This document shows positions 1 to 8,209 of a stretch of DNA of 17,643 nucleotides, piece by piece; within the stretch, counting starts at the first letter, position 1, and each line of letters begins with the position of its first letter. The DNA is taken from assembly GCA_031266495.1 (NCBI GenBank), contig JAISAX010000120.1, positions 1 to 17,643 on the forward strand, in the 5' to 3' direction. Under the pieces are notes generated by a model that was not told the origin of the DNA, did no database searches, and saw only the letters and a program-made list of their open reading frames with translations. This DNA is from Opitutaceae bacterium (GTDB taxonomy: Bacteria > Verrucomicrobiota > Verrucomicrobiae > Opitutales > Opitutaceae). The translations under genes and the position numbers were made by a program.

Positions 1-2
1 CC

Positions 3-716
3 CTCCTCCCCCCCTCCCCCCCCCCCGCTGCTCGCCTGTGCCGCGCCCTGTCCCGTTCGGGCTTCACGCTCGTCGAACTGCTGGCCGTCATCGTCATCAT
101 CGGCGTGCTGGCCGGCATCCTGATATCGGTCATCAGCCGTGTGCGCATCAGCGCGCGCACCGCCCAATGCAAATCCAACATGCGCCAGTTGTCCGTCGGC
201 CTGCGCCTCTTTCTCGCGGACAACCGCGACATCATGCCGTATCATTCCATTACAAAGGACGAGAACGGAGAATCGCTCGCCAACTGGATTGGCTGGTATT
301 CGCTCCCCCAACTCGGCCAGTATTTCACCATGCCCTGGGCTCCCGACGTGCGAGGAAACGTGAAACGCCGCGTCCCCTGGTGTCCCGAAATCGAGCGTGA
401 CGCCAATATCAACGGTACCTATGCGGCGACCGGTTATTGCTACAACAGCAATTTCAACGGCAAACGCATCCCCTCCGATCTCTCGCCCAGCCGCACTGTT
501 GTATTTTACGAAGACATACAGAAACAACCCGGTTACAACGGAGGCAACGGCAACTGGTATGGAGCCAGTTTCAGTTCCCGCGCTCTTTATAAATTCGCCT
601 TCCGGCACAACAACACCGGCCATCTCCTCTTCCTCGACGGCCATGTGGCAACCTTCCGTCCGGGCGGGACCGACAGCAGTTATACCGATTACCCGGATTA
701 CACCTGGAAATTCTGA
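3..716 (+). CDS. Prepilin-type N-terminal cleavage/methylation protein with H-X9-DG C-terminus (5' partial)
   Basis: This is a pseudopilin-like exported protein of the kind abundant in Verrucomicrobiota, Planctomycetota and Lentisphaerota. The frame is open from the left edge. It carries the type IV prepilin signature SGFTLVELL (about 57-83) followed by a hydrophobic helix (AVIVIIGVLAGILISV), so it should be cleaved and N-methylated by a prepilin peptidase and sit in the inner membrane or a pseudopilus. The C-terminus has the family's H-X9-DG motif: His at 606-608, Asp-Gly at 636-641. No ATG, GTG or TTG lies in frame between the left edge and the signature. The start is therefore either outside the window or obscured by the C-tracts at 8-14 and 16-26, whose length sets the frame. 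A GTG at 105 is too late, because it would remove the cleavage site. The class is clear; the precise role and substrate are unknown. Confidence 0.85.
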   Translation, partial: LLPPSPPPAARLCRALSRSGFTLVELLAVIVIIGVLAGILISVISRVRISARTAQCKSNMRQLSVGLRLFLADNRDIMPYHSITKDENGESLANWIGWYSLPQLGQYFTMPWAPDVRGNVKRRVPWCPEIERDANINGTYAATGYCYNSNFNGKRIPSDLSPSRTVVFYEDIQKQPGYNGGNGNWYGASFSSRALYKFAFRHNNTGHLLFLDGHVATFRPGGTDSSYTDYPDYTWKF

Positions 717-732
717 TTTCCACTCTGGCAAC

Positions 733-758
733 GGACGTCACGCCGTCCCCCCCCCCCC
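733..758 (+). terminator. Hairpin plus C12 tract downstream of the pseudopilin gene
   Basis: A short perfect stem (GGACG, loop TCACGC, CGTCC; 733-748) runs directly into twelve cytosines (747-758), 30 nt after the pseudopilin stop. It lies between two convergent genes. There is no U-tract, so it is not a canonical intrinsic terminator. A C-rich RNA here could serve as a Rho-loading site. The hairpin and tract are seen directly; the termination role is inferred. Confidence 0.4.
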
Positions 759-793
759 GTCCTTCCCGCCACGCCCGCTCCTCCTGTTTCCTG

Positions 794-2038
794 TCAACGC
801 ACCTTCCGGTTTTGCTGGCGGTAGTCGATGGGCGTCATGCCCAGTTCGCGCTTGAAGATGCGGCCCATGCGATCGTCGTTCGGGAAACCGCATTCCACGG
901 CGATTTCTCCGGCCTTTTTGCCGGTTTCCACAAGGAGCTTTTTGGCGTGTTCCATGCGCTTCCAGGTGATCTCGTCGGCGATGGTGCGGCCCACGTTTTC
1001 CAGAAAAGCGTCATGCAGGCGTCGGTAAGAAATGGATACGGTGGCGGCGACGGTCTTGGCGTTGATCGGGTTTTTGTAGTTTTGCCAGATGTGCAGCAGC
1101 GCGGCGGCGACGTGCGGATGTTTCACCGCAAGGATGTCGGTGCTCAGGCGCGTGGTGACGCCGATGGGCTGCACAAGAACAGGCGCGGCGGGGGCGGGCT
1201 TGCCATGAAGCAGACGGTCGAGCAACGCGGCGGCCTCGTAGCCCTCCATCTCCTGGTTGTTGTCGATGCTGGAAAGCGGGATCGGGGCAAACTCGCAGCG
1301 CAGCCTGTCGTCGTCCACCCCGAGCACGACGACCTGCTCGGGCACGGGAATGCCCTCGTGCTGGCAGGCGTAAATGACCTCGATGGACACCTCGTCATGC
1401 TCGGACAATACGGCGAGCGGTTTTGGCAGTTTTTTGAGTTGTTTGCCGAGCCAGCCGATGAGTTCGCTTTCGGTGTGCTCGCGGCGCCCCTTGTTGTGCG
1501 TGAGCCAGTCAATGAGGTAAAAGTCGCCGCCATTCTGTTCCACCCGGGCTTTGAGAGCATTGCTGCGCTCCGTGGCGGAAGGAGCGTCGGAGCGCCGGAA
1601 AAAGGCGACGTTGCGAAAGCCGCGTTCGATAAAATGTTCGGCGGCCATGTTTCCGATTACCGCATTGTCGGCATGGACGGTCGGGATGTCGGGCAGACGC
1701 ACGTCGCCGATGTTCACCACGGGTTTGGTCGTGGTTTTGACGAAATCGTAAAGTTCCGCCTCCCAGTGCAGGAGGCAGATGATGCCGTCGCCACGCCATG
1801 AGCGCGGGGCCAGGCCGTTGCGAGTCATGGTGAGATCGAGCACCCAGTTGGCCTGTCGCGCGTAGCGAGCGATGCCGCGATGGATCGCCGCCGAATACCA
1901 GCCCAGCGCCAGCAGGATGCAGGGCCGGCGCACACGGTGGGGCGCTTGCGGAAGAACGGCTTCCGGAATAACAACTTGCGAAAGAACGGAATGGGAATCG
2001 TTGCGTCGGGTATCACCGGACATGGGAGCAGGGTTCAT
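794..2038 (-). CDS. XylR-type transcriptional regulator (LacI-like sugar sensor with AraC HTH)
   Basis: The protein has about 414 residues and two parts. The N-terminal part (roughly residues 35-300) is a LacI/periplasmic-binding-like sensor fold with the XylR-type opening ILLALGWYSAAIHRGIARYA and, later, VVVLGVDDDRLRCEFAPIPL. The C-terminal part (roughly 310-412) is an AraC double helix-turn-helix, ending AGEIAVECGF and GMTPIDYRQ. In Escherichia coli XylR this arrangement binds xylose and activates xylose genes; the ligand here is unknown. Three starts are possible: TTG at 2059, ATG at 2038 and ATG at 2023. None has a good Shine-Dalgarno site. The TTG lies inside a palindrome-like motif, so 2038 was chosen. 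It is divergent from the secreted-protein and glycosidase series to its right, which it probably controls, and convergent with the pseudopilin on the left. Confidence 0.9.
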   Translation of the reverse strand: MNPAPMSGDTRRNDSHSVLSQVVIPEAVLPQAPHRVRRPCILLALGWYSAAIHRGIARYARQANWVLDLTMTRNGLAPRSWRGDGIICLLHWEAELYDFVKTTTKPVVNIGDVRLPDIPTVHADNAVIGNMAAEHFIERGFRNVAFFRRSDAPSATERSNALKARVEQNGGDFYLIDWLTHNKGRREHTESELIGWLGKQLKKLPKPLAVLSEHDEVSIEVIYACQHEGIPVPEQVVVLGVDDDRLRCEFAPIPLSSIDNNQEMEGYEAAALLDRLLHGKPAPAAPVLVQPIGVTTRLSTDILAVKHPHVAAALLHIWQNYKNPINAKTVAATVSISYRRLHDAFLENVGRTIADEITWKRMEHAKKLLVETGKKAGEIAVECGFPNDDRMGRIFKRELGMTPIDYRQQNRKVR

Positions 2039-2048
2039 TTTTCGACGT

Positions 2049-2122
2049 ATGTTTTGCAAACATTTCCGCTTTCATCTGCTCCGAATATTTGCTCTCCTCA
2101 TCAATGCATACATATTTTGCAA
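2049..2122. promoter_or_regulatory. Candidate operator pair (TTTTGCAA repeats) in the divergent region
   Basis: A near-palindrome, ATGTTTTGCAAACAT (2049-2063; arms ATGTTT/AAACAT around TGC), is followed by a close copy of its left part, ATATTTTGCAA (2112-2122). The copies are exactly 63 bp apart, about six helical turns, so both face the same side of the DNA. Paired sites of this spacing are typical of dimeric AraC/LacI-type regulators. They lie between the XylR-like gene and the divergent secreted-protein gene. The motif is seen; binding by this regulator is inferred. Confidence 0.45.
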
Positions 2123-2184
2123 CCAACCTACCCTGTTTCTCTCTCCTGTCAAAACCTCGGCAATCCCATCCCGACATCTCGCCC

Positions 2185-3006
2185 ATGCTTCCCGCCTCTT
2201 CTCCCTCTGTTTCCCGCCTCCCCTCCACGTCCGGTTTCGTTGCGCACGGTGCGACGCGCACGACGGTCTCCGGCATTTTTGTCATGCTTGCCGTGCTTTC
2301 CGTGTTTGCTGCCGTGCTTGTCGTATTTGTCGCGCAGGCCTCCGCGTTCACAAAAATCGAAACCGGTTTCCGGCGAACCGCTCTCCCCGATTCGCTCGCC
2401 AAATACGGCGAGGTTCTTGTCGAGGACGGCCTCTCGCTCACGACCTCTACCGCGCGTTTCAACCGCGTTCATCTTCGCACCGTGGCCGACGATTTTATAT
2501 GGGCCGGTTCCGACGCTCCCGTTGCCTTCACCTTTACCCTCGACACGTTCACCAACACCGACACCCGCCCCGGCACGCTCTCGCTCATCGTTGTCGGTGA
2601 TGAAATGGAAGGCAACGGCCACATCCCGCTCCCCGACTACACCCCGGCCTCCATTCTCGGCATCAGCCTTGCCTACAATGCGGCGACCGGCAAATACGAC
2701 CTCGCCTTCAACGCCAAAACCAATGCGCCCAGGGCGGGTTTCACCGGCAAGTATTTTCGCCGCGCCGCAGTCAATGATATTGCTTCTGTCAACCTCGGCA
2801 CCTTCGGCTTTATCATTTCTCCCGATAATACAGTCTCGCTGATCGCAAACGGGCAACTCCACCCCGAGGTCTTTACCCTGCCGGCCAATATTGCCGGACA
2901 TTTCAAAAAAAACGCCCGCGTTTATCTCGTCGCCACCAATCGCGACCAGGGCCAGCCCGCTTCCTTCAAAATATCCAGCCTCTCGATCAAAAAGGAAAAC
3001 GCATAA
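2185..3006 (+). CDS. Secreted protein of unknown function, related to the downstream PEP-CTERM protein
   Basis: The product has about 273 residues. A long N-terminal region precedes a hydrophobic segment (about residues 33-53, GIFVMLAVLSVFAAVLVVFV, then AQASA), consistent with a Sec signal or membrane anchor. The rest looks beta-rich. Its C-terminal third resembles that of the next gene: FGFIISPDNTVSLIANG aligns with FGFTIDQTNTLKVILNG, and KISSLSIK with RMDSLSIK. Unlike that neighbour it has no PEP-CTERM tail and stops a few residues after SLSIK. TTG at 2089 and ATG at 2104 are alternative starts; 2185 gives the shortest leader before the hydrophobic segment. It is the first gene of the series divergent from the XylR-like regulator. 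I do not recognise a named domain. A jelly-roll carbohydrate-binding role is possible but unproven. Confidence 0.7.
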   Translation: MLPASSPSVSRLPSTSGFVAHGATRTTVSGIFVMLAVLSVFAAVLVVFVAQASAFTKIETGFRRTALPDSLAKYGEVLVEDGLSLTTSTARFNRVHLRTVADDFIWAGSDAPVAFTFTLDTFTNTDTRPGTLSLIVVGDEMEGNGHIPLPDYTPASILGISLAYNAATGKYDLAFNAKTNAPRAGFTGKYFRRAAVNDIASVNLGTFGFIISPDNTVSLIANGQLHPEVFTLPANIAGHFKKNARVYLVATNRDQGQPASFKISSLSIKKENA

Positions 3007-3031
3007 ACACAAAACACAAACCATAACCCAT

Positions 3032-3056
3032 AACCTGATAACAACAACCTGATAAC
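3032..3056 (+). repeat. 11-bp direct repeat in an A/C-rich leader
   Basis: AACCTGATAAC occurs twice (3032-3042 and 3046-3056) in a 56-bp, G-poor leader between two secreted-protein genes. The leader would be unstructured in RNA and has no Shine-Dalgarno-like site. It may be simple tandem drift or a translation-enhancing leader. Confidence 0.5.
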
Positions 3057-3086
3057 CTCAAGATGACAAATCAAACCAGACAACTC

Positions 3087-4031
3087 ATGAAAACGAAAAA
3101 GACACCCGGGAAACTGCGCCTTGTCAATGCGCTCGCCATAGGCTGTTTCGGGCTTGCCGCCCCGGGCCTATCAACGGGCTTTGCCGCCGACACGCCTCAA
3201 CTATACGACTTCACCGCCAACTTTGGCTATACCGCCATTCACACCGGTGGGGATGTAGATAATGCCAATAGCGGGCTTCGTCGATACGGCGGTTCGGGAA
3301 CGAACATTGTTTTTGCCACTCAGGAAGACCCGATTGGCGTTCTTCTCAAGGGAGGCACCCAGGGATGGAAACGCTATTCTCTCGGCACGGCCGCCGCCAG
3401 GAATTATCATTGGCAGGATTCGCCGACGCCCGTCAGCTATACTATCGAGGCACTCTCCTTCACGACGGACATGATTGGCACCCAGGGACTCAGCATTGTT
3501 CTCTATGGCAATGGTGTCACTTATAACGGCAACGGTGCCGAATATGCCAGCCCCAACGTCCTTGGACTCTATATCACCATGGTAAACCCTGCCGCCGGCT
3601 CCGGCGTGGATCCCGGCAAGGCCGGTTTCAAGGTGGATGTTCGCTACAAGATCAACAATACTGGCTCCTTTGGCGGTTCCCCCGGCGTCTCGCTTAAGTC
3701 TTACGCTTATGATTCCGCCGATTTCAGCGGCACATTCGGATTCACCATCGACCAGACCAACACGCTCAAAGTCATCCTTAACGGAGTCACCCAGGAGGAT
3801 GGCATTGTTCTTAGTTCCAGCATCGTGGATGCCTTTTCCGAAAATTGTGATTTCGGCGTCGTGCTTATGGGCGGCTCGGCAAACTCCGATGTACAATTCA
3901 GGATGGACTCCCTTTCTATCAAATCCGAAATCCCCCCTTCTCCTCCTCCCGTTCCCGAACCCGCCGCCATTGCACTTTGTTTATCCATCGTCGCGCTGCT
4001 TGCGTCCGGATACCGCAAGGTGACGGGATAA
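3087..4031 (+). CDS. PEP-CTERM sorting-domain protein
   Basis: This exported protein of about 314 residues has both ends diagnostic of the PEP-CTERM/exosortase system. The N-terminus is a signal peptide (MKTKKTPGKLRLVNALAIGC..., likely cut after STGFAA). The C-terminus has VPEP (Pro-Glu-Pro near residue 290), a hydrophobic helix (about IALCLSIVALLASG) and a basic end, YRKVTG. In this system exosortase recognises and processes the tail at the inner membrane, and the proteins often go to extracellular polymer or the surface. The body is beta-rich and shares its last part with the preceding gene. ATG at 3063 would add eight residues; 3087 gives the more typical charged signal start. A hairpin and C13 tract follow the stop. 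The function of the body is unknown. Confidence 0.85.
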   Translation: MKTKKTPGKLRLVNALAIGCFGLAAPGLSTGFAADTPQLYDFTANFGYTAIHTGGDVDNANSGLRRYGGSGTNIVFATQEDPIGVLLKGGTQGWKRYSLGTAAARNYHWQDSPTPVSYTIEALSFTTDMIGTQGLSIVLYGNGVTYNGNGAEYASPNVLGLYITMVNPAAGSGVDPGKAGFKVDVRYKINNTGSFGGSPGVSLKSYAYDSADFSGTFGFTIDQTNTLKVILNGVTQEDGIVLSSSIVDAFSENCDFGVVLMGGSANSDVQFRMDSLSIKSEIPPSPPPVPEPAAIALCLSIVALLASGYRKVTG

Positions 4032-4051
4032 TTCCTGTTTATATTTTTCAC

Positions 4052-4097
4052 GAGGCCGGACTTTTCAAATCCGGCCTCCCGGATCCCCCCCCCCCCC
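4052..4097 (+). terminator. Hairpin plus C13 tract after the PEP-CTERM gene
   Basis: A perfect 9-bp stem (GAGGCCGGA at 4052-4060, TCCGGCCTC at 4070-4078) with a 9-nt loop starts 20 nt after the PEP-CTERM stop. Six bases later come thirteen cytosines (4085-4097), then a pyrimidine leader up to the next ATG at 4116. The stem is strong enough to terminate or stabilise a transcript end, but the T-run lies after the C-tract rather than directly after the hairpin. Confidence 0.6.
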
Positions 4098-4115
4098 TCA
4101 TCTTTTTTTCTTCCA

Positions 4116-4763
4116 ATGAAAACTCCTACATCACCCAAGGGTTTTACTCTTATAGAACTGCTTACCGTGATTACCATTATTGGTATTCTCGCTGCCATTA
4201 TCATCCCTGTTGTCGGGACGGTCAAAAAGAAAAGCTATCAGGCCAGGACCATATCCAATCTCCGGCAACTGCAAATGGCCAATATTGCCTATGCAAACGA
4301 TCATAAGGAAACCTACGTGATGCGACAGGGGACCTCCGTGCTTGCCGGCACTCTGCAAATCTGGGCGAAAAACCCTGATTTTCACGAATACCTCGGCGTG
4401 CCTCTCAATCTGGCTGATCCGCCGCTTCCCTCTATCTGCCTTGCAGGATGGCCCTTCTCCAAAGATTTCAAGAGCATCGGCATCAATGCCGAGGTTTATA
4501 CCAACAATAATGAAACAAAAATAAAAATAGCGGACATTACCGTGCCGTCGCGGACATTTTGTTTTGCGGAGGCCCTGGACTGGCAGGCCTGTTTCTGGGC
4601 GCGAGGATTATATACCCCAGCGGCAGACGGCAAATGGATGAGCGGCGGCCCCGTCGCCTATCGAAGCGGAGGCAAATGCCTGGCGGTGGCATTCGCCGGC
4701 AATATTATCAGCTTCACCGAAACGGACGCGGACAGACGTGAACTCTGGTATAAAGTCCCGTAG
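4116..4763 (+). CDS. Prepilin-type N-terminal cleavage/methylation protein (pseudopilin-like)
   Basis: The 215-residue protein begins MKTPTSPKGFTLIELLTVIT, a textbook short prepilin leader with Gly before Phe at the cleavage site and Glu five residues into the mature protein. A hydrophobic helix (IIGILAAIIIPVV) follows. The middle (SNLRQLQMANIAYANDHKETY) matches the conserved helix of H-X9-DG-type pseudopilins. The C-terminal motif is degenerate: the region RSGGKCLAVAFAGNIISF sits where H-X9-DG is expected, with Arg for His and Gly-Asn for Asp-Gly. The start is preceded by a pyrimidine-rich leader (CTTTTTTTCTTCC) with no Shine-Dalgarno site. It lies between a PEP-CTERM gene and a secreted glycosidase, as pseudopilins often do in this group. 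Its role in export or surface display is inferred. Confidence 0.88.
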   Translation: MKTPTSPKGFTLIELLTVITIIGILAAIIIPVVGTVKKKSYQARTISNLRQLQMANIAYANDHKETYVMRQGTSVLAGTLQIWAKNPDFHEYLGVPLNLADPPLPSICLAGWPFSKDFKSIGINAEVYTNNNETKIKIADITVPSRTFCFAEALDWQACFWARGLYTPAADGKWMSGGPVAYRSGGKCLAVAFAGNIISFTETDADRRELWYKVP

Positions 4764-4793
4764 CTATCCCGTTGGAGGATCCCTTGTTTTCCC

Positions 4794-7700
4794 ATGAATC
4801 GAAAAATCTTTTACTATAGTGTATTGCTATTCCCGATTTCGCTCCTCCTCGGACAAGAGACCGTGGACTGGATACCCTCGCATGATTTCACGCCGCCCTC
4901 GGCGCGGCCCTTTGATCATTTTATACTCAGCGCGCCCCCGCACTCGGCACAATCCGCCGGCGTGCGCAACACCACCGACGTTGTGCCCGTCGATGCCAAC
5001 AACACCCTCGGTTCCGCCCACGTCCTCGAATGGACGGCCGACGCCTCCGCCGCGCCCGGCGGCGCCGGCCATGCCCTCCTCCGCTGCACACTCCCCGCCA
5101 ACGCCATTGGCAAAATCGCCGGACTCCGTATCACCCTTGACGCCGAAACCGCCGGTTCCCTTGACGGACGATTTTACGAATGTCAGCGCAACTTCTGGAC
5201 CGCCACCAAACTCTGCGAACAAACGCAAACCCACGCCGCCGGCACGCAAACCCTCGTCTGGCGAATTGACGAAAAACTCCCCCGCGACAAGGCCGCCAAA
5301 ATCAGCGGCTTCGCCCTCGCCGCCCGGCTCGCGAACGGCGCGCCGCCCCTGCGTATCCGCATTTACAAGATCGAGTTTGTATTTTCCACCGCGGCCCGGG
5401 CCGCCGACTTCCGGGCTGCGAAACAAAAACGCCTCCTCGCCGACCTCGCCCTCACCGCCAACTGGATAAAAACACGCGGCGTGGATTCCGGATTTCCCGC
5501 AACCGGCGACGCCCGCCTCGATCCCGCCAACGAACAAAAACTCTGGCACGCCGCCCAGCTCATCGCCCTCGGCGAACAACTCTCGTACTGGACTTCGCTC
5601 GGGAAAAAACTCCCCTCCCTCCCCCCCCCCTCCCTGCCCTCCGCGCCCCCCGCGCTGACCGGACTCTGCGACGAACACGCGACCCTCGTCCGCGACTACC
5701 CCGCGCTCGCTCCCGCGCAAGCGCGCCAACGCGTCGAAACCCTCCAGAAGCGCGCCGACGCGCAAATCGACACCCTCCTCGAAAAACTGCCCCTCGCCGC
5801 CCGCCGCCGGGACCGGAACCGCCAGCCCGACGACCCCTTCTTCCGCACTCCCGACGGCGAACGCTACCGCATGTTTGGCCCCGCCTTTTTCCGCTCCATT
5901 TACGCCCCTCGGCGCGGAGCCGCCGCCATCTGGCGCCCCTGGGACGTGCGTTACATCTCCGCGCTCGGCTTCACCGGCTTCCGCCTCATCGTCCAGTGGA
6001 ACCTCCTCGAACCCGACCAGGGCGCCTTTGATCCCGCCTACCTCGGCATGATTCTGGACATCATGCGCGAAGCCGAACGCTACGGACTCGGCATCAGCAT
6101 CGATTTCCACTGGCCCTATCCCGACTGGTTCCTTCGCGGCCCGGAAAACTTCCGCGCCAAAAAAGAAGATATCCACAACCACGCCTCCTACCACTGGCCC
6201 GACGCCGTTGTCAGCGCCTGGGACCGCCTCGGCGCCGCCCTCAAGGACGCGCCCAACATCGTGGCCTTTGAAGTGCCCGGCAACGAAACCAACATCGCCA
6301 ACGTCCCCCGCGGCCTCAAAGCCTACCCGCTCGCATGGCGCATGTGGAACGACTGGCTCAAGCACGCCTACGGCAACGACCGCGCCGCCCTCGCCGCCGC
6401 ATGGAACACCGGCACGCCCGACACCCGCCACGCCCTCCAGCCCAACGAAAACTGGGACACCCGCACCATCGAACCCCTCGGGTACCAGAACGATCCCGAC
6501 CCCGCCCACGCCTATGAAAACAACCCCCGCTTTTGGGACCACCTGCGCTTCGCCGCCTGGCTCCAGGAAGAGACCACGGCGCGCATCCTCGCCGCCCTGC
6601 GCAAGAACATCCCCGCCGCCGAAGGCATGATGCAGCACACCATGGGCGACGTCTGGGACCGCTCCCCCATCCCCGTCAACTACCAGGCCCTGCACACCCT
6701 CTACGGCCCGCACGTCAACCCCGGCACGCACTACGGCATGGGCGGCCTCAGCGCCCGCAAAGCCACTTCGCTTACCCTCAAGACCTGGGACTCCGAACAA
6801 CAAATGGAAAACCGCTGGAACCAGGTCGAACGCCACGTCCGCCTCGGCGCCGGATTCTGCATCTGGGCATTTCACGCAAGGGGGGGGGGAGGCATGCTCT
6901 TTTCCGGCGACGACTGGTATCTCAAACCCGAAGTCGCCTTCCTCCCCGAACGCTCCGCATGGATTCGCAACTACTGGCCGGAAAACAAAACCGCCGCACA
7001 CGCCGCAACCGCCAAAACCACAGCGACCGCCAAAACCGCGACGCGCGTGGCTGTCATTGAAAACACACGACGAGCCGCCGCCATGCAAGGCACGCTCGGC
7101 GACCTCGTCGCGCTCCTCGAAAAAAACCATGCCGACGTATCCGTTTTCGAAGGCCTGCGCATCATCAAGGAACCCGCGCTCCTCAAAAACCACGACGCCG
7201 CCATCATCGATGCCAACCAGCTCGACGCCACCCTCCTTGACATTCTCCGGCGCGACTTCACCGGCGCCGTCCTCCTCCACGGACGCCTCGACCGCGACGC
7301 CTACGCCCGCACCGGCCCCCACGCCACGCTCGCCCGCCTCGCCCGCGACGGCATCCTCTTCGCCAACGTCCGGGACCCCGGACAACACGCCGCCGAACAA
7401 CCCGGCGTCATCGACCTCGAAGGCGTCTGGGACTGGGCGCACGCCGGCCAAGGCAACGCCCCCACCATCGCCGCCATGCCCGCGCCCACGCTCCCCCTCC
7501 CCGCCAACCTCAAATGGACCCATCATCAAGTCCCCGCCGAATGGGGTGAAGTCAGCCTCCTCGGCTCCTCCAGGTACTACACCGGCGACGTCTGGCACCG
7601 CAAAAAAGTGCACATCCCCGCCGACTGGAAAGGCCGCTCCCTGCGCCTCCTCTTTGGCGCGATCGACGATTTCGACTGGGTCTTTCTCAACGGAAAACTC

Positions 7701-8192
7701 GTCGGCAAAACCGGTCCCGAACGCTCCAACTGGTGGACCGCCCCGCGCGAGTACGCCCTCCCCGCCGCGCACATCCGCTGGGGCGCGGAAAACGAAATCC
7801 TCGTCTGCGTCCGCAACGACTCCGACAACGGCGGCATCACCAAAAGCCCTGTTGCCATTGTCAGCGAAACCGCGCCCCTCCTCCGCTGGGCCGACTCCGG
7901 CAAAACCGGCAACCTGCGAATCAGCGCCACCGCCACCCGTCCCCCCCCCACCTCCGTTCATCCCGACGCCACCGTGCTCGCCACCCTCGACGCAAACCAC
8001 CCCGCCCTCCTCCAGCACGGACGCTGGTGGTGGTGGATCGGCGACACCCCCTGGCAACTCGCCTCCACCACCGACCAGACCATCATTCGCAAACTGCTCT
8101 CGACCCCCACCACCACAGCAACAGCAACAGCCGACACCGCAGCGCCCGACACCGCCATGCCCGCCGTCGCCGTCGCACACGCCGCGCACTGA
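4794..8192 (+). CDS. Large secreted clan GH-A glycosidase (GH5/GH42-like) with C-terminal accessory domains
   Basis: This secreted protein of 1132 residues begins with a signal peptide (residues 1-20, ending LLLG). Residues 25-200 look like a beta-sandwich, and 205-350 are helical. The catalytic (beta/alpha)8 barrel spans about 355-740. Its Asn497-Glu498 (context VPGNETN) fits the clan GH-A acid/base. Glu668 or Glu672, in TWDSEQQMENRW, is a candidate nucleophile. After a Thr/Ala/Lys linker with an 18-bp tandem repeat (7008-7037) come a glutamine-amidotransferase-like alpha/beta domain (about 750-880), of the kind seen behind GH42 barrels, and a GH2-like jelly roll (about 925-1025, YYTGDVWHRKKV). 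The tail is Thr/Ala/Pro-rich. The family (GH5, GH42 or an unclassified relative) and substrate cannot be fixed by eye. The gene holds C10, G10 and C9 runs, all in frame in this copy. A GGAGG lies 15 nt before the start. Confidence 0.85.
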   Translation: MNRKIFYYSVLLFPISLLLGQETVDWIPSHDFTPPSARPFDHFILSAPPHSAQSAGVRNTTDVVPVDANNTLGSAHVLEWTADASAAPGGAGHALLRCTLPANAIGKIAGLRITLDAETAGSLDGRFYECQRNFWTATKLCEQTQTHAAGTQTLVWRIDEKLPRDKAAKISGFALAARLANGAPPLRIRIYKIEFVFSTAARAADFRAAKQKRLLADLALTANWIKTRGVDSGFPATGDARLDPANEQKLWHAAQLIALGEQLSYWTSLGKKLPSLPPPSLPSAPPALTGLCDEHATLVRDYPALAPAQARQRVETLQKRADAQIDTLLEKLPLAARRRDRNRQPDDPFFRTPDGERYRMFGPAFFRSIYAPRRGAAAIWRPWDVRYISALGFTGFRLIVQWNLLEPDQGAFDPAYLGMILDIMREAERYGLGISIDFHWPYPDWFLRGPENFRAKKEDIHNHASYHWPDAVVSAWDRLGAALKDAPNIVAFEVPGNETNIANVPRGLKAYPLAWRMWNDWLKHAYGNDRAALAAAWNTGTPDTRHALQPNENWDTRTIEPLGYQNDPDPAHAYENNPRFWDHLRFAAWLQEETTARILAALRKNIPAAEGMMQHTMGDVWDRSPIPVNYQALHTLYGPHVNPGTHYGMGGLSARKATSLTLKTWDSEQQMENRWNQVERHVRLGAGFCIWAFHARGGGGMLFSGDDWYLKPEVAFLPERSAWIRNYWPENKTAAHAATAKTTATAKTATRVAVIENTRRAAAMQGTLGDLVALLEKNHADVSVFEGLRIIKEPALLKNHDAAIIDANQLDATLLDILRRDFTGAVLLHGRLDRDAYARTGPHATLARLARDGILFANVRDPGQHAAEQPGVIDLEGVWDWAHAGQGNAPTIAAMPAPTLPLPANLKWTHHQVPAEWGEVSLLGSSRYYTGDVWHRKKVHIPADWKGRSLRLLFGAIDDFDWVFLNGKLVGKTGPERSNWWTAPREYALPAAHIRWGAENEILVCVRNDSDNGGITKSPVAIVSETAPLLRWADSGKTGNLRISATATRPPPTSVHPDATVLATLDANHPALLQHGRWWWWIGDTPWQLASTTDQTIIRKLLSTPTTTATATADTAAPDTAMPAVAVAHAAH
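5621..5630 (+). repeat. C10 run inside the glycosidase gene
   Basis: Ten cytosines encode Pro-rich residues near position 276, in the predicted helical linker before the catalytic barrel. Loss or gain of one base would truncate the protein before its active site. Confidence 0.7.
6880..6889 (+). repeat. G10 run inside the glycosidase catalytic domain
   Basis: Ten guanines encode a Gly run (HARGGGGM, near residue 696) late in the catalytic barrel. This is the only long run in the window with G on the plus strand. It is prone to slippage and to sequencing-length error. Confidence 0.7.
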
Positions 8193-8209
8193 ATCCGGAA
8201 CAGACAACC

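Noticed and set aside
7008..7037. Tandem ACCGCCAAAACC repeat considered as a possible CRISPR or regulatory repeat
   Set aside because: There are only two copies, in frame within a Thr/Ala/Lys linker of the glycosidase; a coding linker repeat explains it.
7733..8209. Open extension of the HAD frame upstream of its ATG
   Set aside because: It lies over the glycosidase jelly-roll and tail in another frame, and translates to Arg/His/Pro-rich sequence without HAD similarity.
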